This document shows positions 1-8,733 of a stretch of 64,000 bases of DNA, piece by piece (position 1 is the stretch's first letter; every line of letters begins with the position of its first letter). The position numbers were made by a program, and so were the translations under genes. The notes under the pieces are model-generated. The model worked only from the letters and a program-made list of their open reading frames with translations, did not search any database and had not been told where the DNA came from. This DNA is from JBAXGW01 sp037139195 (GTDB taxonomy: Bacteria > Bacteroidota > Bacteroidia > Bacteroidales > JAHJDW01): contig JBAXGW010000010.1 of the NCBI GenBank assembly GCA_037139195.1, forward strand, positions 19,986 through 83,985. Direction: 5' to 3'.

Positions 1-1770
1 TGCTTCCATTTCTCGACAATTTACGCAACCATGGCCAGTAAAATCTATAAATATTGGTTTACCTGTCGCTTTTGAACATTTCAGAGCCTGGTCTAAATCA
101 AAATATCCTTGTAAGCCATGAGGCAATTCTAGTTTGTCGGCATATTTTGGTTTCTCGCAAAGGTCTAGTGTTGTAGAAGCTGTTGCACCTCCACCGCTAC
201 CAGCATTTTCACGAATTATTTTTGTTAAATCAAAGTCGTGTGTTTTCATTGGAGGCAACCATCCTGCTAAAGCTTTCAAAGGAGCTCCAAACATACCTGG
301 GAATAAATACATTACAAATGTAAAAGAAGCAATAGCCATCAATAATTTAGGAACACTTATAAATTTGGTATCGCTATCGTGAGCAAATTTAAGCTTCCCT
401 AATAAATAGAATCCCATTAAAGTGAAAATAACTATCCATAAGGCAATATAAACTTCTCTATCTAAATAGCCCCAATGATACGTTTGATCAGCAACACTTA
501 AAAACTTCAATCCTAATGCTAGTTCAATAAAGCCAAGTATTACTTTAACATTATTAAGCCAACCACCTGATTTAGGCAAACTATTTAATCCTGATGGAAA
601 AATTGCAAATGCTGTAAAAGGAATTGCAAATGCTAATGAAAAACCAAGCATTCCAATAATTGGTCTAAGAACTTGACCTTGAGTAGATAAAGCCAAAATT
701 GATCCAACAATTGGTGCGGTGCAAGAGAATGACACTAATACTAGTGTAAATGCCATAAAGAAAGCACCCAAATAACCACCTTTGTCTGCTTGCTTGTCAG
801 TGCTATTAATCATCCAACTTGGCAACGTAAGTTCAAACATACCAAAGAATGAAGCTGCAAAAATTGTGAAAAGAATAAAGAAGAAAATATTTGGCAGCCA
901 ATGAGTACTAAGCCAGCTCGAGAACTCTTCTCCAAGAGTAACAGCAACAACAGTTCCAACTAAAACATATATAACAATTATTGAAATACCATAAACGCTT
1001 GCAGACATGATTGATTTTCTCTTACTGCCAGAACTATTCATGAAAAATGAAACAGTCATAGGAATCATTGGATAAATACAAGGAGTTAATAATGCAATTA
1101 ACCCGCCTCCTAAAGCAAAAAAGAAAAAGGCCCATAACGACATATTATTTATATCTTCATCAGTTTTATTTGCAGAAATTTTTGAAGTATCCGCTTTAGG
1201 TGTTTCATTTAAGGGAGCAACTGCAACTTTTGTGCTATCAATAATTTTCACAGTATCTTCTACAGGCTCAATCGTTTTTTCGCCATTTGAAGAAACGGTG
1301 GCAGTTCCGTTAAAAGCTTCTACGTTAAAATAAAAATCTACTAAAGCAGGTGGTAAACACTTTTCATCGTCACAACACATAAATTCCAGTTCACCAGTAA
1401 TTTTAAGAGGTTTATTATTTAGCAAACTAACTTTTTGAACAAATGAAGCTTTATGATTAAAATACTTTAAAGTCATTTTAAAGTTTTTATCGTATTCAGT
1501 TATTGGTTTTGGCTCTTTTGCTCTTCCAATTTTTTTATACTCTTTCGATTCTTTAAATGAAAGCGAAGTTGCAACAGGTCCACCTTCAGGAATATCCTGT
1601 GAATATAAATGCCAACCTTTTTCAATAGTAGCAGTAAAGGTTAGTTCAGCTTCTTTTTCGCTGAGTCTTTTCGCTGAAAATTTCCATTTTACAGGCTCAA
1701 GAATTTGAGAGAAGGTGCTAATAAAAAAACTAAAGGCTAAAATAATGGTAAGTGCTATTTGCTTTCTCAT
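1..1770 (-). CDS. dsbD: Thiol:disulfide interchange protein, DsbD family (C-terminus beyond window edge)
   Basis: Passes electrons from cytoplasmic thioredoxin across the inner membrane to periplasmic or secreted thiol proteins. The protein begins MRKQIALTIILAFSFF, a signal peptide. The N-terminal periplasmic domain contains MCCDDEKCLPP, matching the redox Cys pair of the DsbD alpha domain. A Lys/Thr-rich linker leads to a membrane domain of about eight helices holding both conserved membrane cysteines (LLTPCIYPMIP and SFSCTAPIVG). The part nearest the window edge starts a thioredoxin domain with the CxxC motif CVNC after FIDFTGHG. The last part of that domain is missing only because the window ends. 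Start is the ATG at 1770, downstream of a -7 box at 1786-1793. The DsbD/ScsB-like domain order makes this a confident family call. Confidence 0.93.
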   Translation of the reverse strand, partial: MRKQIALTIILAFSFFISTFSQILEPVKWKFSAKRLSEKEAELTFTATIEKGWHLYSQDIPEGGPVATSLSFKESKEYKKIGRAKEPKPITEYDKNFKMTLKYFNHKASFVQKVSLLNNKPLKITGELEFMCCDDEKCLPPALVDFYFNVEAFNGTATVSSNGEKTIEPVEDTVKIIDSTKVAVAPLNETPKADTSKISANKTDEDINNMSLWAFFFFALGGGLIALLTPCIYPMIPMTVSFFMNSSGSKRKSIMSASVYGISIIVIYVLVGTVVAVTLGEEFSSWLSTHWLPNIFFFILFTIFAASFFGMFELTLPSWMINSTDKQADKGGYLGAFFMAFTLVLVSFSCTAPIVGSILALSTQGQVLRPIIGMLGFSLAFAIPFTAFAIFPSGLNSLPKSGGWLNNVKVILGFIELALGLKFLSVADQTYHWGYLDREVYIALWIVIFTLMGFYLLGKLKFAHDSDTKFISVPKLLMAIASFTFVMYLFPGMFGAPLKALAGWLPPMKTHDFDLTKIIRENAGSGGGATASTTLDLCEKPKYADKLELPHGLQGYFDLDQALKCSKATGKPIFIDFTGHGCVNCREMEA

Positions 1771-1785
1771 AGTTGAAATTTTTTT

Positions 1786-1793
1786 CAAATTTA
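1786..1793 (-). promoter_or_regulatory. Promoter -7 box of the dsbD-like gene
   Basis: The minus strand reads TAAATTTG, matching the Bacteroidota sigma-A -7 consensus TAnnTTTG, 15 bases upstream of the ATG. No clear -33 TTG was found at the expected distance. Confidence 0.5.
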
Positions 1794-1821
1794 ATATATT
1801 TTAACTAAAATATCAAGAAAA

Positions 1822-3144
1822 TTATATATATAGATTTATATTTAAGACAAACTTTAGTATTACTGATGTTTCCGAATTAATTTTATATCTATCATCAATT
1901 CTATGACCTACAATCCATACAATTTCATCATTATTACATAAAACCCAAGTGCTCTCTTTCTCTGAAATAGAAAATTTATTGTCATTAAAAAAATCACTCA
2001 ATTTCTTTTTATTTTTCATTCCTAGTGGATAGAAAAAATCACCATGCTTCCATCTTCTAAGTGTTAAAGGAAAATCAAGCTTTTCTTTGTCGAAAAAAGC
2101 AATATTATTTGCGTTGTTTTTTAAATCAGGTTTGTCTTTTGTTTCTTCAATAGATAAAAAACTAGGATAATCGTTAAGTGTAATTTTATAAGTAGTTGTG
2201 TCAATTTCCTTTTTCAACTCAATTATCAGATACTCTCTATCTCTTATTAATCGATGGGTTTTTGAAAAAAACTCTTTCCCCGATTCGCCGTTTAAATGTT
2301 CGGCAATGTTCACTGCTTTTGAGCGGTCGAAGCCAAATTCTCTTAGCATTTCAAACAAATAGGTTTTTATGGGAGAAAGCTGCTTAAGTTTCTCAATAGA
2401 AAGTAAAGTCTTTCCATTTTCTATTGAAACGCATTTTTGTTTTTCTTCTTCAATTTTTTGCTTGAATATTTGCTCTGTTTCGCTCATTATTTCAATGGTT
2501 CGATTCAGATTATTTCTGAAAGACTGATTTAATAATTCAAAGCGAGGAATTATTTCATGACGAATTAAATTTCGTTTTATTTGAACCGACTTATTCGTGC
2601 TGTCTTCACGATAAGTAATAGAATTTTGCAAGGCATAGTCATTAATATCATTTCTGGAAAAAGCCAAAAGTGGGCGAATTATATTCCCATTCACAGGTCG
2701 GATTCCGTGAATACCCGAAATGCCAGTTCCACGAGCTATATTAAGCATAAATGTCTCAATGGAATCGTCGGAATGATGACCAACTGCTATTTTTGTAAAT
2801 CCATGTTTTTCGGAAATTTCTTTAAACCAATTATAGCGGAGCTCGCGTGCAGCCATTTCTATTGAAATAAACCGATATTTAGCAATTTGAGTTGTTTCAA
2901 ATTCAGTTATAAAAAGTTCAATATTATTTTCTTCGGCATAGTTAAACACAAATTCAGCATCTCCGTTAGATTCTTCGCCTCTAAGCTTAAAGTTGCAATG
3001 AGCAATGGCAAAATTGAAATTGCTTTTTTTAAATAAGTCTAATAACACCATAGAATCGACGCCTCCGCTAACTGCAACCAAAATTTTATCATTCGATTGA
3101 ATTAGGTTTTGTTCTTTTATAAACTGAAGGAAACGATTTAGCAT
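1822..3144 (-). CDS. tilS: tRNA(Ile)-lysidine synthase TilS
   Basis: Modifies C34 of the CAU-anticodon tRNA-Ile to lysidine using ATP and lysine, so the tRNA reads AUA; normally essential. At 440 residues it has family length. The N-type ATP-pyrophosphatase P-loop SGGVDS lies at residues 26-31, followed by the conserved HCNFKLRGEES and GHHSDDSIETFMLNIARGTG segments. The C-terminal part (WKHGDFFYPLGM, then KKLSDFFND) is the TilS substrate-binding domain. The gene stands alone on the minus strand, 51 bases before the DsbD-like gene. The ATG at 3144 is the only start that keeps the P-loop with a normal N-terminus, yet a -7 box ends only four bases before it. Confidence 0.95.
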   Translation of the reverse strand: MLNRFLQFIKEQNLIQSNDKILVAVSGGVDSMVLLDLFKKSNFNFAIAHCNFKLRGEESNGDAEFVFNYAEENNIELFITEFETTQIAKYRFISIEMAARELRYNWFKEISEKHGFTKIAVGHHSDDSIETFMLNIARGTGISGIHGIRPVNGNIIRPLLAFSRNDINDYALQNSITYREDSTNKSVQIKRNLIRHEIIPRFELLNQSFRNNLNRTIEIMSETEQIFKQKIEEEKQKCVSIENGKTLLSIEKLKQLSPIKTYLFEMLREFGFDRSKAVNIAEHLNGESGKEFFSKTHRLIRDREYLIIELKKEIDTTTYKITLNDYPSFLSIEETKDKPDLKNNANNIAFFDKEKLDFPLTLRRWKHGDFFYPLGMKNKKKLSDFFNDNKFSISEKESTWVLCNNDEIVWIVGHRIDDRYKINSETSVILKFVLNINLYI

Positions 3145-3148
3145 AAAG

Positions 3149-3156
3149 CAAAGTTA
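3149..3156 (-). promoter_or_regulatory. Promoter -7 box of tilS, nearly touching the start codon
   Basis: The minus strand reads TAACTTTG, then CTTT, then ATG. This fits TAnnTTTG, and transcription would begin at or next to the start codon, giving a leaderless message. No -33 TTG is visible at about 20 bases, so the call is moderate. Confidence 0.4.
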
Positions 3157-3262
3157 AAGTTTTTTCATAAAATTTAATTAATTATTTTATTTTTGTTCAT
3201 CAAGCATGTACAATATTGTTTTAATTAACACGTTACAATCTATCTACTTAAAATAAAGATTT

Positions 3263-4072
3263 ATGAAACATCTTATTCTTGCATTCTCTCTAATTATTAA
3301 TCTATGTTTCTATCACGCTCAAAACAAACCTATTGGCAATAATTCTATCAAGTCATTTGGAAAAAATGTCACAGAAATTACAGATTTTCAGTTTGTCCCT
3401 GCAGGTTCATTTTCTATAGCAGATAAAGAAGGTTTTAAAAGAATTGACAACCTAAAACCTTTCTATATTTCAGAAACGGAAGTAACAAATGAGATGTATC
3501 TAGGTTTTCTTAGTGATTTGAAAAAGCAAAATCGATTATCAGATTTTGAAAAAGCGAAAATTGATACTAATAATTGGGATAAAGTTGACATTATCGGGAA
3601 AGAACAACTTGTCAAAGAATATCACAAATGGCTTGATTTTCCCGTAGTTAATATATCAAAAGAAGGAGCTCAACTTTATTGCAAATGGCTTCTTGACAAA
3701 ATGACAAAAGAAGGCAAATTTTCGAATATCAAAGAAATTAGATTGCCGACTTCAAATGAATGGATGTGCGCTGCAAGTGGAAGTATCTCTGAAGCAGAAT
3801 TCGGCATTTCAAACATTATAAATCAAAAAAGCGAATATCAGGCTCAAATTAAAGCGTTTGGATTGCCTGTTGGTCCTAGAAAAATAAAATCATACCCAGC
3901 AAATGATTTTGGCATTTACGACATGTCTGGAAATGTTGCCGAAATGATTAATGATATTGAAGCAACTAAAGGTGGAAGTTGGAACTCAGACTTTAAAAAC
4001 CTTTATATTTCTAGTCAAGAAGAAATCGCAATTTCTCCAATGGTTGGATTTAGAGTGGTGATTATTTTTTAA
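3263..4072 (+). CDS. Secreted SUMF1/formylglycine-generating-enzyme-like protein
   Basis: 269 residues with a short signal peptide (LILAFSLIINLCFYHAQ). The SUMF1-type fold is recognisable from an opening FQFVPAGSFSIAD, then ISETEVTNEMY, FPVVNISKEGAQLYCKWL, IRLPTSNEWMCAASG, YDMSGNVAEM, GGSWNSD and the closing GFRVV. The cysteine pair that makes true formylglycine-generating enzymes catalytic is not visible in its usual late position, so it is more likely a non-catalytic relative, as with the Bacteroidota GldJ/GldK proteins of gliding and T9SS. It is much shorter than those and lacks a lipobox. It converges on pabB with a four-base overlap of the two ends. Exact role unknown. Confidence 0.75.
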   Translation: MKHLILAFSLIINLCFYHAQNKPIGNNSIKSFGKNVTEITDFQFVPAGSFSIADKEGFKRIDNLKPFYISETEVTNEMYLGFLSDLKKQNRLSDFEKAKIDTNNWDKVDIIGKEQLVKEYHKWLDFPVVNISKEGAQLYCKWLLDKMTKEGKFSNIKEIRLPTSNEWMCAASGSISEAEFGISNIINQKSEYQAQIKAFGLPVGPRKIKSYPANDFGIYDMSGNVAEMINDIEATKGGSWNSDFKNLYISSQEEIAISPMVGFRVVIIF

Positions 4073-5352
4073 GATAAAATATTAAAAATAGCTTGCGCTT
4101 TTAGCATTGATTCTTCATACTCGCCCTCAATATCTGAATTAATAGTGATTGCTCCACCGGCAGAAAATGAAAGATATTTGTTTTCAGAATTATAAATAAT
4201 TGAGCGAATTACAACATTAAAATCAAAATTACCTTCTGGATCAATATAGCCAATACTTCCAGAATAAATTCCACGCTTGAATGATTCGTATTTCTCAATA
4301 AGTTCCATTGCGCGGATTTTAGGTGCTCCAGTCATTGAACCCATGGGAAACGAATGTTTAATAGCATCAATAAAGTGACAATCATTTCTAAGTTCAGACT
4401 TTACAGTTGAAATCATTTGATAAACTTGTGGAAACTCATAAATACCAAATAATTCATCAACATTTACGCTTGCTTTTTCAGCGGTGATAGACAAATCATT
4501 TCTAACCAAATCAACAATCATCACATTTTCAGAGCGGTCTTTATGACTGTTTAATAGTTTTTCTTTTAGCTGTTCATCCTCCTCTTTATTTGTGCCTCTT
4601 TTAATTGTTCCTTTTATAGGTTGAGAAATCAAGGTGTTATTTTGTTTCATTAAGTAGCGTTCAGGACTAGCACACATCACGTCGATACTATCAAATCTAG
4701 CGAAAGCAGAAAAGGGAGTCGGCGAAATTTTGTTTAATTTTTGATAAATAGTTGCACTATCTAATTCAATATTTTCAGCATAAAACTCTTGGCAAAAATT
4801 GAGTTCATAAATATCGCCAATTTGTATATGATGTTTGATTTCTGAAACTGCTTTATAATATTGCTCTTTAGAAATTCTGCTTTTAATTGACCCTATTTTT
4901 ACTGTGCTTTCAATAATATGAGTGTTTTCAATTTCTTGAATCATCAACTCAATAGCACTTATATTGCAATTGACATATTGAATTTGTAATTCATTTTCAT
5001 TAATAATAAATACAAATTCAGGATTAAAAAAGAAATAATCAGGAGCTTTGACGCCATCAATATTTTCGGATTTTAGGTTCTCGGAATAGTTTTTTAAGTC
5101 GTAACCAAAAAATCCAAAAGTCCAGTCTTTATTGCAATTATAAAATTCTTTTATTTCTTCAAACGGATTTATCGAAGTATTTGAATTGCTATTATTACCA
5201 AAAGCTGCTATAAAATAATATTTTGAATACGGATTATTATTATATCCATTAGAATTAAGAATGCAGAAATTGCTCCATTTTTTCGCCCAAAAGTAGAGCT
5301 TTTGTTTGAAATGTGAAGGATATTGAATATGATATTTATAGCTATTTCTCAT
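4069..5352 (-). CDS. pabB: Aminodeoxychorismate synthase component I (PabB)
   Basis: Makes 4-amino-4-deoxychorismate from chorismate for folate synthesis. The chorismate-binding domain fills the C-terminal two thirds. The motif PIKGTIKRG carries the lysine typical of PabB, where anthranilate synthase has PIAGT. Other conserved blocks are ENVMIVDLVRNDL, GSMTGAPKIRAMELI and the closing AGGAITINSDIEGEYEE. I start the gene at the ATG at 5352 (MRNSYKYHIQY, 427 residues). A TTG 30 bases further upstream is in frame, but it lies inside the perfect terminator hairpin of korB and would encode the stem sequence, so it is unlikely to be used. The amidotransferase partner PabA is not adjacent. Confidence 0.9.
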   Translation of the reverse strand: MRNSYKYHIQYPSHFKQKLYFWAKKWSNFCILNSNGYNNNPYSKYYFIAAFGNNSNSNTSINPFEEIKEFYNCNKDWTFGFFGYDLKNYSENLKSENIDGVKAPDYFFFNPEFVFIINENELQIQYVNCNISAIELMIQEIENTHIIESTVKIGSIKSRISKEQYYKAVSEIKHHIQIGDIYELNFCQEFYAENIELDSATIYQKLNKISPTPFSAFARFDSIDVMCASPERYLMKQNNTLISQPIKGTIKRGTNKEEDEQLKEKLLNSHKDRSENVMIVDLVRNDLSITAEKASVNVDELFGIYEFPQVYQMISTVKSELRNDCHFIDAIKHSFPMGSMTGAPKIRAMELIEKYESFKRGIYSGSIGYIDPEGNFDFNVVIRSIIYNSENKYLSFSAGGAITINSDIEGEYEESMLKAQAIFNILS

Positions 5353-5380
5353 AAAAAAAGAGGTCGCCAATGGCGACCTC
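5353..5380 (-). terminator. Rho-independent terminator of korA-korB
   Basis: A perfect 9-bp stem GAGGTCGCC/GGCGACCTC with a 3-base loop is followed on the minus strand by seven T. It lies 25 bases after the korB stop codon and directly before the pabB ATG. Confidence 0.88.
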
Positions 5381-5405
5381 AAAAATAATATAAATTTTCG
5401 AATAT

Positions 5406-6440
5406 CTAGTTCACTTCAATGATTTCGCCAGAATTCAACAAATCATCAACACACTTAATTGGAGAATTTGATTTTGCATAATCTAAAGATTCTTCCATTA
5501 AATCGTCATAAGTTGGATACATTGCAGAACGGATAACGCCCATTGCAACAGGAAATTCTGGCAATTGCATTTTAGCAAGCATCAAATGAACAGCTGGATC
5601 TTTTTCGTATTGGTCGTGAACAAGTAAATCTTTTTCTGTTATTCCGTTTACACCAATAGTAACCACTTCCAAACGTGTGCCATTTAAACGAATACCTTTG
5701 TTTCCTTCTTTTCCGAAAATCATTGGTTCGCCATTTTTTAAATGGATTTGATTATCATCGCGTACTTCTTTACCAAGAACCTCATCATGAGTACCATCAG
5801 CAAAAATAATACAGTTTTGAAGTATTTCAACGATAGATGTTCCATCGTGCTTAGCAGCTTCAAACATTACTTCTGTCATCATTTTAACATTATAGTCAGG
5901 AACACGAGCAAAAAATGTGCCTTGAGCACCTAATACAAGTTCGCCTGGATTGAAAGGATGTTCAATAGTTCCAAAAGGAGATGTTTTAGTTACAGAACCC
6001 ATAGGAGTAGTTGGTGAATACTGTCCTTTTGTTAAACCATAAATTTGGTTATTAAAAAGAAGAATATTAACATCAATATTTCTGCGAATAATATGAATAA
6101 AATGGTTTCCACCAATTGCCATAGAGTCTCCGTCGCCAGAAGCAATCCAAACACTTAATTTTGGATTAGAAATTTTTACCCCTGAAGCGATTGCATGAGC
6201 ACGTCCATGAATACCATGGAATCCATAAGTATTAACGTAATATGGGAATCTGGAAGAACATCCAATACCCGATACTACCATGAAATTTTCTTTTTTGTAA
6301 CCAATTTTAGGGAAAACATTAGCTACAGCTGCAAGAATGGCATGTGCACCGCATCCTGGGCACCACTTTACCATTTGGTCGCTTACAAAGTCTTGTTTTG
6401 TAAGCTCAACATTTGATCTTTCGATGGTGTTGTTTATCAT
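5406..6440 (-). CDS. korB: 2-oxoacid:ferredoxin oxidoreductase beta subunit (KorB type)
   Basis: Thiamine-diphosphate subunit of a ferredoxin-dependent 2-oxoacid (probably 2-oxoglutarate) oxidoreductase, which joins 2-oxoacid, CoA and oxidised ferredoxin to acyl-CoA, CO2 and reduced ferredoxin. The 344-residue protein has the cluster-binding cysteines WCPGCGAHA and GIGCSSRFPYY near its N-terminus. The TPP/Mg motif is GDGDSMAIGGNH, ending in NNQIYGLTKGQ. The gene follows korA after three bases, so the two are co-transcribed, and a strong terminator follows it. The two-gene form without separate gamma and delta genes is the common Bacteroidota arrangement. Pyruvate as substrate cannot be excluded from sequence alone. 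Confidence 0.93.
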   Translation of the reverse strand: MINNTIERSNVELTKQDFVSDQMVKWCPGCGAHAILAAVANVFPKIGYKKENFMVVSGIGCSSRFPYYVNTYGFHGIHGRAHAIASGVKISNPKLSVWIASGDGDSMAIGGNHFIHIIRRNIDVNILLFNNQIYGLTKGQYSPTTPMGSVTKTSPFGTIEHPFNPGELVLGAQGTFFARVPDYNVKMMTEVMFEAAKHDGTSIVEILQNCIIFADGTHDEVLGKEVRDDNQIHLKNGEPMIFGKEGNKGIRLNGTRLEVVTIGVNGITEKDLLVHDQYEKDPAVHLMLAKMQLPEFPVAMGVIRSAMYPTYDDLMEESLDYAKSNSPIKCVDDLLNSGEIIEVN

Positions 6441-6443
6441 AGC

Positions 6444-8294
6444 TTATTTCTCCTGTAATGATTGGTTTAACTGTTCAATTAATTCGCTTTGGATAAAAGG
6501 TAATCCTTTAACTTTATTGATTTGGTCGTAGTTGTGTTTGTTGAATGTAGATTTCAAATATTTAACAAACTGACCGCTGTTCAATTCACAAACTGTGATT
6601 TTATTGAAACTATTAAGGATTTTTTCAGTATTTTTTGGAAGTGGCATAATATAATTAAAATGAGCATGGCTCACTTTTTTACCTTGTTTTTGAAGTGCCA
6701 TTACTGACTGACGAACAGCTCCAAAAGTACTTCCCCAACTTACCACTAGCATATCACCACTTGCATCGCCAAAAACTTCTTGTTCGGGGATGTAGTTTGC
6801 AATGCGTTGCACTTTTTCTTCGCGCAAATTGGTCATTGTTTGGTGATTATCAGGGTCTGTAGAGATTATACCTTTACCGTCTTCTTTTTCTAAACCACCC
6901 ACTCTATGACGTAAGCCTTCAGTTCCTGGAATTGCCCATTTTCTAGCAAGCGTTTCTTGGTTGCGATTATATGGTAAATATTCAGGATCGTTTGGTTTTG
7001 CCATCGGAGGAGTTATTGAAGGAAGACTTGCAACAGTTGGAATTTTAAATAATTCTGAGCAGAATCCTAAATAACCATCCGTTAATAATTGCACTGGAGT
7101 CATGTGCTCCATTGCTATTTTAGATGCCATGTAAGCCATGTGAAAACACTCTGGAACGCTTGAAGCAGCCATTACCACAGTTGGACATTCACCATTTCTG
7201 CCATAAAGAGCTTGCATTAAATCCGATTGTTCCGATTTTGTAGGAAGACCAGTAGATGGACCACCACGTTGTACATCAACAATAACTAATGGAAGTTCAG
7301 TAATAACAGCAAGACCAATAGCTTCACTCTTAAGCGATAAACCTGGACCTGAAGTTGTTGTTATTGCCAAAGACCCAGTAAATGCGGCACCTATAGCAGA
7401 GCAGATACCTGCAATTTCGTCTTCAGCTTGGAAAACTTTTGCTCCTAATGATTTCCATTTAGCAAGTTCCATTAATATTTCAGTAGCAGGAGTAATAGGA
7501 TATGAACCTAAAAACAAAGGACGACCTGAACGCTCGGCAGCAGCAAGGAATCCCCATGCAGTTGCAACGTTTCCTGTAATATTTCTATACTTTCCTTTTT
7601 CTAATTCAGCTGCAGGAACATTAATTTTAGACTCAACTGCCTCAATAGTTTCTCCGTAGTTATATCCTGTTTGAAGAACTATTTTATTTATTTCAACCAG
7701 ATGAGGTTTCTTCTTGAATTTTAAAGCCAAATAATTAAAAGTACCTTCTAAATTCTTATCAAATATATTGAAAAGAACACCTAAGACAAACATGTTTTTA
7801 CTCTTTTCTGCAGTTTTGTTGTCAATGTTATGAGGTTTAAGGCTTTCTTTGGTCAACAAAGTAGCAGGAGCAGCTATTAAATGATAATTTTCTAAACTGC
7901 CATCCTCTAGCGGATTAGTAGTATAACCTGCTTTTTCGAACGATTTTTCATCAAAAGCATCTTTGTCTACAATGATTATTGCTCCTTTTTTAGCCCATTT
8001 TAAATTCGACTTTAAAGATGCTGGATTCATTGCAACAAGCACATCGCACATGTCGCCAGAATTATACACTTTAGTATGTCCAAAATGTACTTGAAATCCA
8101 GAAACACCAGCTATGGTGTTGTGAGGCGCCCTGATTTCTGCTGGGAAATCGGGAAATGTAGCTATATCATTTCCTGAAATAGCCATTGAATCTGAAAATA
8201 GTGTACCTGCTAGTTGCATTCCGTCGCCAGAATCTCCTACAAACTTAACAACTACATCGTGCTTTTCGATTAAGTTCTTTTTTATTTCGGTCAT
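6444..8294 (-). CDS. korA: 2-oxoacid:ferredoxin oxidoreductase alpha subunit with fused gamma domain (KorA type)
   Basis: 616 residues. Residues 10-200 are the gamma domain (opening VVKFVGDSGDGMQLAG), fused in front of the alpha/pyrimidine-binding domain (GSYPITPATEILMELA, then QAEDEIAGICSAIGAAFTG, and TTTSGPGLSLKSEAIG). The gamma-alpha fusion plus a separate beta subunit defines the two-subunit KorAB type used in anaerobic or ferredoxin-linked TCA reactions. It is the first gene of a korA-korB operon. Start is the ATG at 8294, 27 bases after a promoter with both boxes. Confidence 0.93.
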   Translation of the reverse strand: MTEIKKNLIEKHDVVVKFVGDSGDGMQLAGTLFSDSMAISGNDIATFPDFPAEIRAPHNTIAGVSGFQVHFGHTKVYNSGDMCDVLVAMNPASLKSNLKWAKKGAIIIVDKDAFDEKSFEKAGYTTNPLEDGSLENYHLIAAPATLLTKESLKPHNIDNKTAEKSKNMFVLGVLFNIFDKNLEGTFNYLALKFKKKPHLVEINKIVLQTGYNYGETIEAVESKINVPAAELEKGKYRNITGNVATAWGFLAAAERSGRPLFLGSYPITPATEILMELAKWKSLGAKVFQAEDEIAGICSAIGAAFTGSLAITTTSGPGLSLKSEAIGLAVITELPLVIVDVQRGGPSTGLPTKSEQSDLMQALYGRNGECPTVVMAASSVPECFHMAYMASKIAMEHMTPVQLLTDGYLGFCSELFKIPTVASLPSITPPMAKPNDPEYLPYNRNQETLARKWAIPGTEGLRHRVGGLEKEDGKGIISTDPDNHQTMTNLREEKVQRIANYIPEQEVFGDASGDMLVVSWGSTFGAVRQSVMALQKQGKKVSHAHFNYIMPLPKNTEKILNSFNKITVCELNSGQFVKYLKSTFNKHNYDQINKVKGLPFIQSELIEQLNQSLQEK

Positions 8295-8321
8295 AATGAA
8301 TTATTTTTGTAATAAGCACGG

Positions 8322-8353
8322 CAAAGTTATATGAATTATTATTAAACACACAA
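8322..8353 (-). promoter_or_regulatory. Promoter of korA-korB
   Basis: On the minus strand a TTG (plus-strand CAA at 8351-8353) is followed after 21 bases by TAACTTTG (8322-8329). This matches the Bacteroidota TTG-N19-22-TAnnTTTG layout. Confidence 0.6.
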
Positions 8354-8597
8354 AGATTTTTTGTTAATTTATTAACCTTTTATTTTTCATACTAAATCAA
8401 CGGCATGAGTGCTTATACAGTATAATTTTCAAACTTATTACCACCTGCTGTTTCAAAAACTTATTGCAACAATTTAATTTAAAATCACCGTTGTTGAAGC
8501 TTAACAAATTCAAAACACAACTATTATTAAGGATTTTGAGAGTCTAGCAATAATAAATTTGCTGATAATATGCAGATACAAGCTTATTGAAATCAAA

Positions 8598-8623
8598 AAT
8601 TCCCTTAATAGTTAAAGGGAATT
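8598..8623 (-). terminator. Hairpin with T-run, probable terminator
   Basis: Stem AATTCCCTT/AAGGGAATT (9 bp) with an 8-base loop, running into TTTTTG on the minus strand. It is the second hairpin after the RND gene and probably acts as the backup terminator of the efflux operon. Confidence 0.65.
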
Positions 8624-8673
8624 ACTTTGTTTGAAATAATTATGACTTAAGCTTTAAAAAAAATTATCGACTA

Positions 8674-8713
8674 ATTATATACTCATCCGCAAGTTAGCGG
8701 ATGAATATATAAT
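8674..8713 (-). terminator. Long hairpin after the RND pump gene
   Basis: Core stem TCATCCGC/GCGGATGA with a 6-base loop, extended after one mismatch by a further 8 A-T pairs. It lies 21 bases past the RND stop codon. The T-rich run is several bases downstream, so it may also protect the 3' end. Confidence 0.65.
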
Positions 8714-8733
8714 TCAACTTTTATGATATTATA

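Larger units (their letters stand above)
8295..8733. other. Intergenic region between efflux operon and korA
   Basis: 439 bases without a plausible gene. It holds two hairpins downstream of the RND gene and the korA promoter, entered separately. The rest, about 8360-8595, shows nothing I recognise. Confidence 0.7.

Noticed and set aside
134..382. 82-codon plus-strand frame near the left edge
   Set aside because: It is antisense to the conserved membrane domain of the DsbD-like gene and has no independent support.
5352..5382. TTG start for pabB, ten codons upstream
   Set aside because: It would lie inside the perfect terminator hairpin of korB; the ATG at 5352 directly follows the T-run and gives a normal N-terminus.
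8301..8733. Small gene or non-coding RNA between korA and the RND gene
   Set aside because: Two terminator-like hairpins and a promoter explain the conserved-looking parts; no further structure or frame is convincing.
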